Of a stretch of DNA of 18,663 bases, positions 9,274 through 16,197 are shown piece by piece (within the stretch, counting starts at the first letter, position 1; the number at the start of each line of letters is the position of its first letter). Position numbers and translations under genes: made by a program. Origin of the DNA: Rhodoferax sp. (GTDB taxonomy: Bacteria; Pseudomonadota; Gammaproteobacteria; Burkholderiales; Burkholderiaceae_C); the NCBI GenBank assembly GCA_024235935.1, contig JACKLL010000026.1, positions 1-18,663 of the forward strand. The letters run 5' to 3'. Below the pieces are notes generated by a model. The model searched no databases and had not been told where the DNA came from. It saw only the letters and a program-made list of their open reading frames with translations.

Positions 9274-9586
9274 CGACTGTTCTCCCTGTTCAGACTTCAA
9301 GTCACTGTGATTGCAACATTTGGACCAATGCTGTCGACATCAGCAGATGCCCCAGTATTGGTTGTTTGGTCAGGCTCGTGTCCACCGTACTGAGGACAGG
9401 GAATGGCCTCCAGGCCAAACGCTGACCGACATCGATGAAGGCGCCATGACGCCCGTATGGCGAGATGGCCTCTTGGCACTCGCGGGCAACAGCTTGAGGA
9501 ATTGGCCGACAGCGGCGACTCAACCGCCGCATGTCGATGTTCTGTCCAGTCGATCGAGTTCACCGGATCTTCTCGAATTGGACAAT
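9274..9586. other. Gap between the S1 protease gene and tpsB
   Basis: About 313 bases with no gene I can support. Open frames of up to 76 codons exist on the minus strand, but none has a good ribosome site or recognisable protein. The GCGGCG/CGCCGC arms near 9513-9532 could form a 6-bp stem, but no T-run follows, so I do not call a terminator. The gap is much longer than the other leftward junctions, so it could hold a separate promoter for tpsB-tpsA. I found no convincing -35/-10 pair. Confidence 0.4.
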
Positions 9587-10528
9587 CTAGCGTGGCAGCT
9601 CCGTCACCACCTGACGAATCCACGGGCCGTAGGCTGACACGCGTGTGAACACGCTGTAGGCATGACGCCCCTGGCAACCGGCCTTGCCAAAGCTGACGAT
9701 GCCCACCAGGCGCCGTAAGCCCGCAAACTCGACCGTAGCAGGCCCCCCGCTGTCTCCGTTGCAGCTGCTCTTGCTGGTGTCCTCGGGCCCCGCACACAGC
9801 ATCTGAGGCGTGATCAGGCCGTCATACGCTGGCGGTGCGTTGCAGGCCACTTCGTCCACCACAGGCAACTCGACCGACATCAGTTCAGGTTCGCGGCCGC
9901 TGTCATCACCCAGCCTCAGGCTGTTGCCCCAGCCAGTGGTGCGCAGCTTCAGGAGAGGCAGCATCGCGGGCGGAATGTCTGCCGGGCCTTCCACCGGTTG
10001 ACCCACCAAGCCGGCGGCGCCACCCTGGACCAGAAGCAGGGCGATGTCGTTGCGCACGCGTTCGCGGTCCCAATTCGGGTGGACGACCACACGTTCCACT
10101 GGGGTCAAGCGGCCGCCGCCGCGCAGTGATGTGCTGCCGCTGTAGACCGCGAGTGCGCTTGCTGGCGCCTCATCAACGCAATGGGCGGCCGTCAAAACCC
10201 ATCCGCCCCCGATATTCGCACCACCGCAAAACTGCCCATCGAAAACCGTGGGCTTGTCCTTGAGGACCAGCGCCACTTGCCAGGGATCCTGGCCCTGTTC
10301 CGCCAGAACACCGCCGACGATCTTTGCAGACTCGCTTGCCGAGTTGACCCGGCGCTGGGCGACTGCCCAGGGTGAGTCGTGACTCGGGCTGCTGTTGTCG
10401 GATCGCAGGCAGTGGCTCGTCAGGGGATGGCGCTCCAAGCAAGCCGCAGTGGCCGCATTGCCAGAGCCTGCGGCCGCGACGACAACGGCCAGCCGCACGA
10501 GACAACGCATCAAGGTCATGCCGGTCAT
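9587..10528 (-). CDS. Exported trypsin-fold serine protease zymogen (family S1A)
   Basis: The sequence shows a complete S1 protease of 313 residues: signal peptide about 1-29, a propeptide of about 40 residues, then 'KIVGG' (69-73), the classical activation site after Lys69. The triad is visible as His116 in 'LTAAHC', Asp161 in 'NDIALL' and Ser260 in 'GDSGGP'. Cys101/Cys117 and Cys256/Cys285 fit conserved disulfides. The residue equivalent to chymotrypsinogen 189 is Ser254, not Asp, which suggests a chymotrypsin-like rather than trypsin-like S1 pocket, so self-activation after Lys is not expected. The position before the loop strand appears to be Tyr291 (225-like). The ATG at 10528 overlaps the serpin TGA as ATGA. 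A second ATG at 10519 has AGGA eight bases upstream and may be the true start. The coupling suggests that the serpin is its regulator. Confidence 0.95.
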   Translation of the reverse strand: MTGMTLMRCLVRLAVVVAAAGSGNAATAACLERHPLTSHCLRSDNSSPSHDSPWAVAQRRVNSASESAKIVGGVLAEQGQDPWQVALVLKDKPTVFDGQFCGGANIGGGWVLTAAHCVDEAPASALAVYSGSTSLRGGGRLTPVERVVVHPNWDRERVRNDIALLLVQGGAAGLVGQPVEGPADIPPAMLPLLKLRTTGWGNSLRLGDDSGREPELMSVELPVVDEVACNAPPAYDGLITPQMLCAGPEDTSKSSCNGDSGGPATVEFAGLRRLVGIVSFGKAGCQGRHAYSVFTRVSAYGPWIRQVVTELPR

Positions 10529-12042
10529 CCTGCGCTCGGATCAGCCACCTTGCCGACGAACACTGGCGTCTGCGTGGCGCTGTGAACAATGCTGAAGAGG
10601 AAGGGACGATCCACTGCACACCGCGGCGCTGGCGGCCGGAAACTCTTGACGTCTGCGACTGCGGCGGTGCCAGCACTCGCTTCACCACCAGACTCATCGA
10701 TGACGATATTGGCGCTATGGAAGACCTCGCTCAGCGACAGCTTGCGTCCTGCCGCGCCGGCCAGAGGCGTGAAGTCCGCGTCATCGCCGAAGGCCGTGCG
10801 CACCCCCAGCGCCTGAAGTGCCGGCTTGAGCCGCATCGTGTTGCCTTGCAGCGCAAAGCGCGGCAGTTGCAGGCGGCACGTGGACGGTTTCAGCCCGCTC
10901 GACCAGGTGGCGATGTCCAGCCCACTCAGCACAGACTGCATGGCGTCCAGGGTGTGGCCCGCAGGCGCCATGGCAATCAGCAGTTTGAAACCATCACCCT
11001 TGAAAGGAAGCGCCATCACCTGGATGCCGCCAATCAGACCCTGAGCCACTGGGCGCTCGTCCACCATGGTAGGCACCTGCTTGACCGTGCCATCACTCAG
11101 GGTGAAGGGAAGCTCACGCGTGCGCGCGGCATCGAACGGCTTTGCCCATGGAGCCTTGAAGTGCACGGCATTGGTCACGATGGCCTGAGTGCCGGGACGA
11201 ACGCTGCCCTTCGGCAGCAACTCCGCGATCCGCCCCTGGGTCTGCTGTGCGACCCAGCCATTGACCTGTTGACGCGCTGCCTCGGCCGCCGCGAAGTCGG
11301 CCACGGCGGCATCGGCGCGAAGTCGCTGTGCCGCCAAAGCGGCGAACGCCTCGGGCATGGTGGCAGCCAGCGCCGGGCTCACCCACAGCCTGTTAGCGGA
11401 AGACAGTGGGCTCGCCCCGCTGTCCAGTTGTGCAAGCTGCCTGGGCAGGAGTTGCCGGAAGTACCTGTCGCCAGCGGTGGTCGCATCCATCAGGGCCGCC
11501 AGTTCCGCGGCGGTGTTGCCTGCCGATGCGGTGTGGACCAATCCAAGTGCCGATGCCACGCTCAAGGGGGACAACACGGCATTGGCCTGTGCCTGACCCG
11601 AGGCCGCGCTTTGGTGGCGCATCAGGGCGAGGGCCAGGTCACCCACCTTCGCGGCCGCGGCAACATCATGCGGGCCGCCAACGGCCATCGTGACGCTGAC
11701 TTGAGGCTCTGGTGTGGGCACCAGGCGACCGCCGATGCTCGTTCCCGCGTCCGGCGCCGGCCGGTCCAGTACCACGTCCTTGCCAGGAGCAGAGGCAGCT
11801 ACGGCGGGCCCGCCGGAAGAGACGGTGGCCTTGTCTGCGCTACCCTCGGCGGCTGCATGCTGGACCACCGCAGGCCAGGCCAGCATCACTGCTGCTGCAG
11901 CGGCCAACGGGCGGATCCCGGGCCAACGAACTCTGCGGCTGGCTGCGCCGGCCGACTCGACCGCCGCGGGGTCCACTTGCCGGCCTCGCGATGCCCGGCG
12001 CTTCGCATCAAGCCTGCGCAATTGGGTTTCAAGGGCACACAT
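10525..12042 (-). CDS. Serpin-family serine protease inhibitor with long N-terminal extension
   Basis: This 505-residue protein is larger than a bare serpin of about 370-400 residues. The ATG at 12042 has AAGGA eight bases upstream. Residues 1-43 are basic and followed by a hydrophobic segment (about 44-63), either a late signal peptide or a membrane anchor. A low-complexity linker (64-125) contains KDVVLDRP (88-95). The serpin fold covers about 126-503, with 'NAVLSPLSVASALGLVHTA', 'TNAVHFKAPWAKPF' and 'DRPFLFSI' (478-485). The reactive-loop hinge starts at Glu454 and is small-residue rich ('GGEASAGTAAVA'), as in inhibitory serpins. Counting 17 residues from Glu454 puts the scissile bond near 'SFRPPAP' (467-473); Phe468 and Arg469 are candidate P1 residues, but loop length varies. 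It lies between a caspase gene and an S1 protease gene, both plausible targets. Confidence 0.95.
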   Translation of the reverse strand: MCALETQLRRLDAKRRASRGRQVDPAAVESAGAASRRVRWPGIRPLAAAAAVMLAWPAVVQHAAAEGSADKATVSSGGPAVAASAPGKDVVLDRPAPDAGTSIGGRLVPTPEPQVSVTMAVGGPHDVAAAAKVGDLALALMRHQSAASGQAQANAVLSPLSVASALGLVHTASAGNTAAELAALMDATTAGDRYFRQLLPRQLAQLDSGASPLSSANRLWVSPALAATMPEAFAALAAQRLRADAAVADFAAAEAARQQVNGWVAQQTQGRIAELLPKGSVRPGTQAIVTNAVHFKAPWAKPFDAARTRELPFTLSDGTVKQVPTMVDERPVAQGLIGGIQVMALPFKGDGFKLLIAMAPAGHTLDAMQSVLSGLDIATWSSGLKPSTCRLQLPRFALQGNTMRLKPALQALGVRTAFGDDADFTPLAGAAGRKLSLSEVFHSANIVIDESGGEASAGTAAVADVKSFRPPAPRCAVDRPFLFSIVHSATQTPVFVGKVADPSAG

Positions 12043-12129
12043 GTCGGGATTCCTTCTCGTTGTCTTGAGGGCGCCCGCGGAAGGGATGCCGCAGGCGCCG
12101 TCGACGATGGCTGTCTTGAAGTCGCCGAA

Positions 12130-13563
12130 TCAGGGCTGTTCACGTACCGGCACCACCTGGCTGGCACCGTAGCTGCCGCCGCCGGACTGGGCCATCTCGG
12201 CGCCGAAGTTCCGGAACCCACTGCTGGTGCTCGCAATCGAGCGGAAACCCTGACTGACCGAGCCCAGGTTCTGCAGGTTGGCCGGCTTGTCGACGACGAT
12301 CGCCATCAGGTGCGTGGTGCCCGCGGGGCCAAGCGACCGCAGCCGGAGCTGGCTGCCTGCGCTGGGGAATTGATGCGTCCCAGCATTGACGAAGTTGTTG
12401 CTGTCGTACTGGTTGGGGAACAGGATCGTGCTCGGCTTGCCGTCGCTGCCGGCTTGCAGCAGGTACACGTAGCCGGGCTTGTCCGTCGTCAGCGAGAAAC
12501 TGAGGAAGTCCTGTCCGATGCGATAGACGCTCTGACTGGTCTGCAGCGAAACGCGTCGGGCGCGGTCGGCGCCATTGACCAGGTCGTGCAAAGCGGCCAC
12601 AGCGCCAGTGGGGCTGCCCGCGTTGCCTGACGCGCTACCGACCTCTGCACCGCCAGCGCCAACCCCACCACCCATGAAGCTCAGGGGCATGTTGCGGTCA
12701 CCGACGATCGAGACAGTCTGCTTCTTGCCGCTGCTGTCAATTTTGCGTTGTGCACACGCCCGAAGCTCTTCGGCCGTGACGGTGCCACTGCGGTCAGTGT
12801 CCGCCTCGCCGTTGGCGAGGCAGCCCGCCCACGCCACCGTGGCCAAGCTGCCATTGGGCGTTGCGAACGACACTTCGCGGTCGCTGGACGCTGCCAGGTA
12901 AACCATGTTTGGCTGGTTGGATGAGCGCTCAGCGCCGAAGTTGCGAGTGAACGTGTTGATGGCCTGCCCACACTGATACACGTCGCCGGCGTTACCTGCA
13001 GAACGCAGCGCGGCTCCGGTGTAGACCTTCGCCACGGCACCATCGGCTGACCGCATGGACTTGGTGGCGGCGCCGCCGGAGAAGCACGAGTCGTTCATCA
13101 CGACGATCTGCTTGGCTTTCTGGCTCAGGCGCGCCAGTACCGCCTGGAGCTCTGCGTCGAGCAGTCCGGAGAGCTCATGCGTGACCAACGCCTCCGTGCA
13201 AGTGGCGCTGTCCTTGGCCTTGCCCTGATAACCATGGCCGGAGTAGTAGATGTAGACGTGATCACCCTTGCCGACACGCTGATCCAGGGCCACGAACGCG
13301 TCGATCATGCCCCGGCGCTTCAGTTGGGCGTTGCTCACCTCGACGATCTGCCCGTCCGGCACGCCAATCTGGCGCGCGATCTGGCGCGCCAAGGCAGCAT
13401 CCTTGTCGATGCCTGGCAAATCACTGTCTGTACCTTCGTAGTCGCCGATCCACAGGATCAGACCGTGGCTCTGGGCAGCGTGCGCAGATGCCCCCCCAGC
13501 AGCAAGCAACGCAGCAAGGCTGGCTCCGACGGCCAGACGAAAGACATGACGCAAGGAGTTCAT
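12130..13563 (-). CDS. Exported metacaspase-like peptidase (C14) with EF-hand-like loop and C-terminal DUF4384-like domain
   Basis: The ATG at 13563 has GGAG eight bases upstream and begins a signal peptide (residues 1-30, 'GASAHAA'). The open frame extends upstream to 13647 but that part lacks signal-like character. The caspase fold runs from 'GLILWIGDYEG' (34-44) to about 300. The dyad is visible as His110 in 'YYSGHG' and Cys160 in 'MNDSCFSGG'; Asp158 beside the Cys fits the basic (Arg/Lys) specificity of metacaspases. Residues 255-266, DTDRSGTVTAEE, match a calcium EF-hand loop with ligands at 1, 3, 5, 7, 9 and 12. After a Gly/Ala linker (298-320), residues 336-425 resemble DUF4384 ('GYVYLLQ', 'ILFPN'). 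The tail is Ser/Gly-rich. It is 477 residues long and the first gene of the leftward block, 87 bases before the serpin. Confidence 0.95.
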   Translation of the reverse strand: MNSLRHVFRLAVGASLAALLAAGGASAHAAQSHGLILWIGDYEGTDSDLPGIDKDAALARQIARQIGVPDGQIVEVSNAQLKRRGMIDAFVALDQRVGKGDHVYIYYSGHGYQGKAKDSATCTEALVTHELSGLLDAELQAVLARLSQKAKQIVVMNDSCFSGGAATKSMRSADGAVAKVYTGAALRSAGNAGDVYQCGQAINTFTRNFGAERSSNQPNMVYLAASSDREVSFATPNGSLATVAWAGCLANGEADTDRSGTVTAEELRACAQRKIDSSGKKQTVSIVGDRNMPLSFMGGGVGAGGAEVGSASGNAGSPTGAVAALHDLVNGADRARRVSLQTSQSVYRIGQDFLSFSLTTDKPGYVYLLQAGSDGKPSTILFPNQYDSNNFVNAGTHQFPSAGSQLRLRSLGPAGTTHLMAIVVDKPANLQNLGSVSQGFRSIASTSSGFRNFGAEMAQSGGGSYGASQVVPVREQP

Positions 13564-13711
13564 CAGGTTTCTCCGGGTTGATGACTGGAAAGAGGTTTGC
13601 GCGTCGAAGCGCGGTCTTGGATCGATGCCCACGAAGACGGTGCACAACGGCGAATGTCAGAACCATCGCCATCAGGGCGTTCGCGGTCGCAAGTCCGCTG
13701 CGCACCAATTT

Positions 13712-13721
13712 GGGGGGGGGG
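13712..13721. repeat. Homopolymeric run of ten G (plus strand)
   Basis: The bases read AATTT followed by ten G and then CG. The run sits 148 bases upstream of the metacaspase start and 422 upstream of the rightward block. Runs of this length are prone to slipped-strand changes and in other bacteria tune promoters of surface genes. Whether it varies here is unknown. Confidence 0.9.
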
Positions 13722-13967
13722 CGAATGCACCGTCCTGGCGCGTCGTGTGCTTGCTGTTGAGCGGGGCCTTGAGGCTACAAGGGCGGGCTGCTTGAAGACA
13801 TTGCATTCAGGGAGAACCCCGTCAATGACCGACAAGCGCAATCTCGGCACAGCTCTGCCACAGGCCCCCCCTTTCAATGCCTGGCAACGGACGGTGACTG
13901 GCGCAGCGTTCTACAGGCAACGTAGGCCGCCGCCTTCATCACTTCTGCAGAGCAGTCTGCACAAACG

Positions 13968-13997
13968 TTGTCAGAAATGCAACGCGGGCCGTAGCAT
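13968..13997 (+). promoter_or_regulatory. Candidate sigma-70 promoter for the rightward block
   Basis: TTGTCA (13968-13973) is one base from the -35 consensus. After 18 bases comes TAGCAT (13992-13997), which shares four of six bases with the -10 consensus. It points at the gene starting at 14144 and would give a leader of about 140 bases. It is a weak match found by eye. Confidence 0.3.
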
Positions 13998-14143
13998 CGG
14001 AGTCGCGCCAATGGCGTGTCCGTGGGGGGAGGGTCACGGGGCTCCAGACTCGGCATCTGACAGATAGCCGATGCGGGCGTCTTGCAAGGCATGTCCCACC
14101 GTCCCGGCCTCGTTGGCCATGAGACATCAACTGGAGCCTTTGC

Positions 14144-14779
14144 ATGAACACCGCTTCCCCTCTCGTCGCCCGCGCTGCCTCGCGCAGGTTGTCCGTGACC
14201 ATGCTGGCCGCGTTGGCCATGGCAGGCGTCCTGACAGCCGCATCGCCGGCAGCCAACGCGGCCAGCACGAAGGACATCGTGCTCGACCGTGTCACTGCAC
14301 CGGCTGTAGGTAACCCCGAAGCGTCCGCCGATGCCATGGCCGTCAGCATCCTGCTCGAGTCGCCGGACGGCACGCTGCGGCCCTACGCCACCAGCCGCAC
14401 CTTCAGCACTGGTGATCGGTTCCGCGTGAAGCTGCTCGCATCGCGTACCGGTCGTGTTTCGCTCTACAACACCAATCCGGCCGGTGTGCTGGGTCGCGAG
14501 CCGATCTGGCAGGGTGAAGTGCAGCCTGGTCTGGAAACCATCAGTCCTCGCCTGCGGCTTGAGGGCCAGCGTGGCGTGGATCAGCTTCACGTGTTGCTGG
14601 AGCCCACGCAACCCGCTCAATCGCAAGGGGTGTGGGGCTGGCTCACGAGTTGGTTCGAGCGCGACAAGTCCAGTGCCAAGGACATCCGGCTGGACGTCCA
14701 GGACACGGATACGGCTACCTACCTGATGCAACAGCAGGGTCAAGGGCTGGTGACGACTGTCACCATTGCGCACCAGTGA
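14144..14779 (+). CDS. Exported DUF4384-like protein carrying the KDIVLDR motif
   Basis: I do not recognise a named gene. The 211-residue product starts at an ATG with GGAG seven to eight bases upstream and has a signal peptide (about residues 1-39, ending 'AANA'). Just after it comes KDIVLDR (43-49), and a related KDIRLD is repeated near the C-terminus (179-184). Residues 78-153 ('RPYATSRTFSTGDRFRVKLL', 'GRVSLYNTNPAG') resemble the DUF4384 pattern of a charged 'GDRFR' strand, a short aromatic strand and a later hydrophobic strand. DUF4384 occurs at the C-terminus of bacterial caspases, including the divergent metacaspase here. It is the first gene of the rightward block, 35 bases before the next. 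A periplasmic accessory role is inference. Confidence 0.85.
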   Translation: MNTASPLVARAASRRLSVTMLAALAMAGVLTAASPAANAASTKDIVLDRVTAPAVGNPEASADAMAVSILLESPDGTLRPYATSRTFSTGDRFRVKLLASRTGRVSLYNTNPAGVLGREPIWQGEVQPGLETISPRLRLEGQRGVDQLHVLLEPTQPAQSQGVWGWLTSWFERDKSSAKDIRLDVQDTDTATYLMQQQGQGLVTTVTIAHQ

Positions 14780-14814
14780 CGTTGCTGCTACCCCCTGCAT
14801 TCACGGAGCTCAAC

Positions 14815-15594
14815 ATGTTCAAGTTCAAGCCTTCTGCTCTCTCTCGCTCGCTGGTGTTCGCAGCGCTGGCGTCGGCCGTCACCGCAGTCGTGGCGCAGGA
14901 TGCCAACAAGGCGGTGTTCGTGCAGCCTGTGCCCGCGTTCTCCAGCTGGGTCGATTCGGTGGTGGTGCCATCGCTACCTGCCGTCCCCACGACAGGCGTC
15001 ACGACCGTGTCACCCGCGCAGTCTGCGGCCCAGGCTGCGCCGGCGATGGCCTCGGCCTACCAACCCTGGCCGGTGATCCTGGGCGCGCCAGAGCTTCCGC
15101 TGGTTGGCGCCACCAGTCATGGCCATTGGAGTGACAGCTACAACTACCAGGGGATGCATGTGCGCCTGTTGGTGCTGGACCGAGACGGTCGCACCCTGCG
15201 CCCGCGCTCCCTGTCGGCACCGCCGGCTCCGGGCGAGCGCTTCCGGATTCGGGTGACGCCGTCGTTTGCGGCAGTCGCCGAGGTCGGCCTGATCTACGGC
15301 CCGTCCTGGGATGCGACGCGAGGCGGTCAGCTGTATCCGCAAGCCGGCATGTCCGTGGCAATCGAGGCGGGGCAGACGGCGGACCTCCCGCTCGAACCCA
15401 ACCGCTTCTTCGTGATGGGTGCTGACGAGACCCGGCTCTTGTTCTCCGTTCGGCACCCCGGTGCCACTGAAGCCCAGCGATCCACTCAACCGGCTTACCG
15501 ACAGGATGCCACCTTGGGCAGCAGCTACCTGCAGTTGATCCCCAAGGACAAGCAGCCTGCCTTTGAACAACTGCTGTCGGCCGCGCGCCGCTGA
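14815..15594 (+). CDS. Exported DUF4384-like protein, paralogue-like neighbour of the preceding gene
   Basis: The ATG at 14815 has GGAG six bases upstream and opens a signal peptide (residues 1-28, ending 'VVAQ'). The frame is open further upstream through the previous gene, but only this start gives a signal peptide. The product has 259 residues. A Pro/Ala/Val/Ser-rich linker (about 36-95) precedes a domain at 115-215 with 'GRTLRPRSL', 'GERFRIRV', 'GQLYP', 'LPLEPNRFFVMG' and 'LLFSVRHPG'. This layout resembles both the previous product ('GTLRPYATS', 'GDRFRVKLL') and the DUF4384 domains in this locus. NKAVFVQP (31-38) may be a decayed form of the KDIVLDR motif. The gene ends 14 bases before the OmpA-like gene. 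No specific function can be assigned. Confidence 0.83.
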   Translation: MFKFKPSALSRSLVFAALASAVTAVVAQDANKAVFVQPVPAFSSWVDSVVVPSLPAVPTTGVTTVSPAQSAAQAAPAMASAYQPWPVILGAPELPLVGATSHGHWSDSYNYQGMHVRLLVLDRDGRTLRPRSLSAPPAPGERFRIRVTPSFAAVAEVGLIYGPSWDATRGGQLYPQAGMSVAIEAGQTADLPLEPNRFFVMGADETRLLFSVRHPGATEAQRSTQPAYRQDATLGSSYLQLIPKDKQPAFEQLLSAARR

Positions 15595-15608
15595 AGGAGA
15601 AGAGCGCC

Positions 15609-16178
15609 ATGAAACGACGTCAATGGATCACGGCTGCGGCAGCAGCACTGTTGTCCGCTGCGGGGCCGGTTGCGATGGCTGATGAGGCTGTGGTGCCCGC
15701 GGCCAAGATCATCGATGCCTTGCGCAGCAAGGACATCGTGATCGATCGACCCGGTCAGCCCGCGCAGCAGGATCCTGCCATCGACCTGCAGGTTCAGTTC
15801 ACCTTCGGCTCAGCCACACTCACCCCGGTTGGCAAGCGACAGCTCGATGAACTGGCCATGGCTCTGGGAGATCGCGCGCTGGCCAATGCCAGCTTCCTGC
15901 TGGCTGGGCACACCGACGCGGTAGGCGGCCTGGACGTGAACATGCGCCTTTCCCTGCAGCGCGCCGAGGCCGTCAAGGGATACCTGGTGACGGCCCATCG
16001 CTTGGCGCCGGTGCGGCTTCAGACGCTGGGCTATGGGCCGACGCGGCTGGCCGACCCCGCCAACCCTCAGGCGGCGCTCAACCGCCGGGTTGAAGTCCGG
16101 CGCCTGCGCCCTGGGGTCGCAACCGGTCAGGCTCCGGCCGCGGCGGCTGCGCGGCTCGTGCCCACCCCCGGCCGTTGA
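15609..16178 (+). CDS. Exported OmpA-like (peptidoglycan-binding) protein with KDIVIDR motif
   Basis: The ATG at 15609 has AAGGAG nine bases upstream. The 189-residue product has a signal peptide (1-24, ending 'VAMA'), then IIDALRS and KDIVIDRPG (41-49). An OmpA_C-like domain covers about 58-166. Its first strand is 'IDLQVQFTFGSATLTPVG', followed by 'LAGHTDAVG' (98-106), 'NMRLSLQRAEAV' and 'NRRVEVRRL'. The Asp in HTD and the Arg of the 'LSLQRA' helix are the residues that usually hold diaminopimelate of peptidoglycan. There is no barrel and no lipobox, so it is likely a soluble periplasmic protein attached to the cell wall. The tail ends in RLVPTP, a short string also found after the motif in the serpin. 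It lies in a tight block with DUF4384-like genes. Confidence 0.92.
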   Translation: MKRRQWITAAAAALLSAAGPVAMADEAVVPAAKIIDALRSKDIVIDRPGQPAQQDPAIDLQVQFTFGSATLTPVGKRQLDELAMALGDRALANASFLLAGHTDAVGGLDVNMRLSLQRAEAVKGYLVTAHRLAPVRLQTLGYGPTRLADPANPQAALNRRVEVRRLRPGVATGQAPAAAAARLVPTPGR

Positions 16179-16197
16179 ACGACGGAAGGAGTACAAG

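Larger units (their letters stand above)
13564..14143. promoter_or_regulatory. Divergent control region between the two gene blocks
   Basis: This 580-base stretch lies between the metacaspase gene and the first rightward gene and should hold promoters for both. It contains a run of ten G and one candidate rightward promoter (separate entries). An ATG at 13824 with AGGGAG about ten bases before it opens an 81-codon frame to 14067 on the plus strand. Its product turns Arg/Pro-rich and resembles nothing I know, so I do not call it a gene. Confidence 0.6.

Noticed and set aside
9302..9532. 76-codon minus-strand frame between the S1 protease and tpsB
   Set aside because: No convincing ribosome site or recognisable protein, and it ends just before the tpsB start. 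It could be a remnant but is not supported as a gene.
10372..12630. 752-codon plus-strand frame opposite the serpin and metacaspase
   Set aside because: It is a long antisense frame typical of GC-rich DNA, rich in Arg/Gly/His without domains. The minus strand carries clear serpin and caspase domains.
13824..14067. 81-codon plus-strand frame in the divergent control region
   Set aside because: It has a passable ribosome site, but the product becomes Arg/Pro-rich and resembles nothing I know, and it covers the candidate promoter. Kept only as a note.
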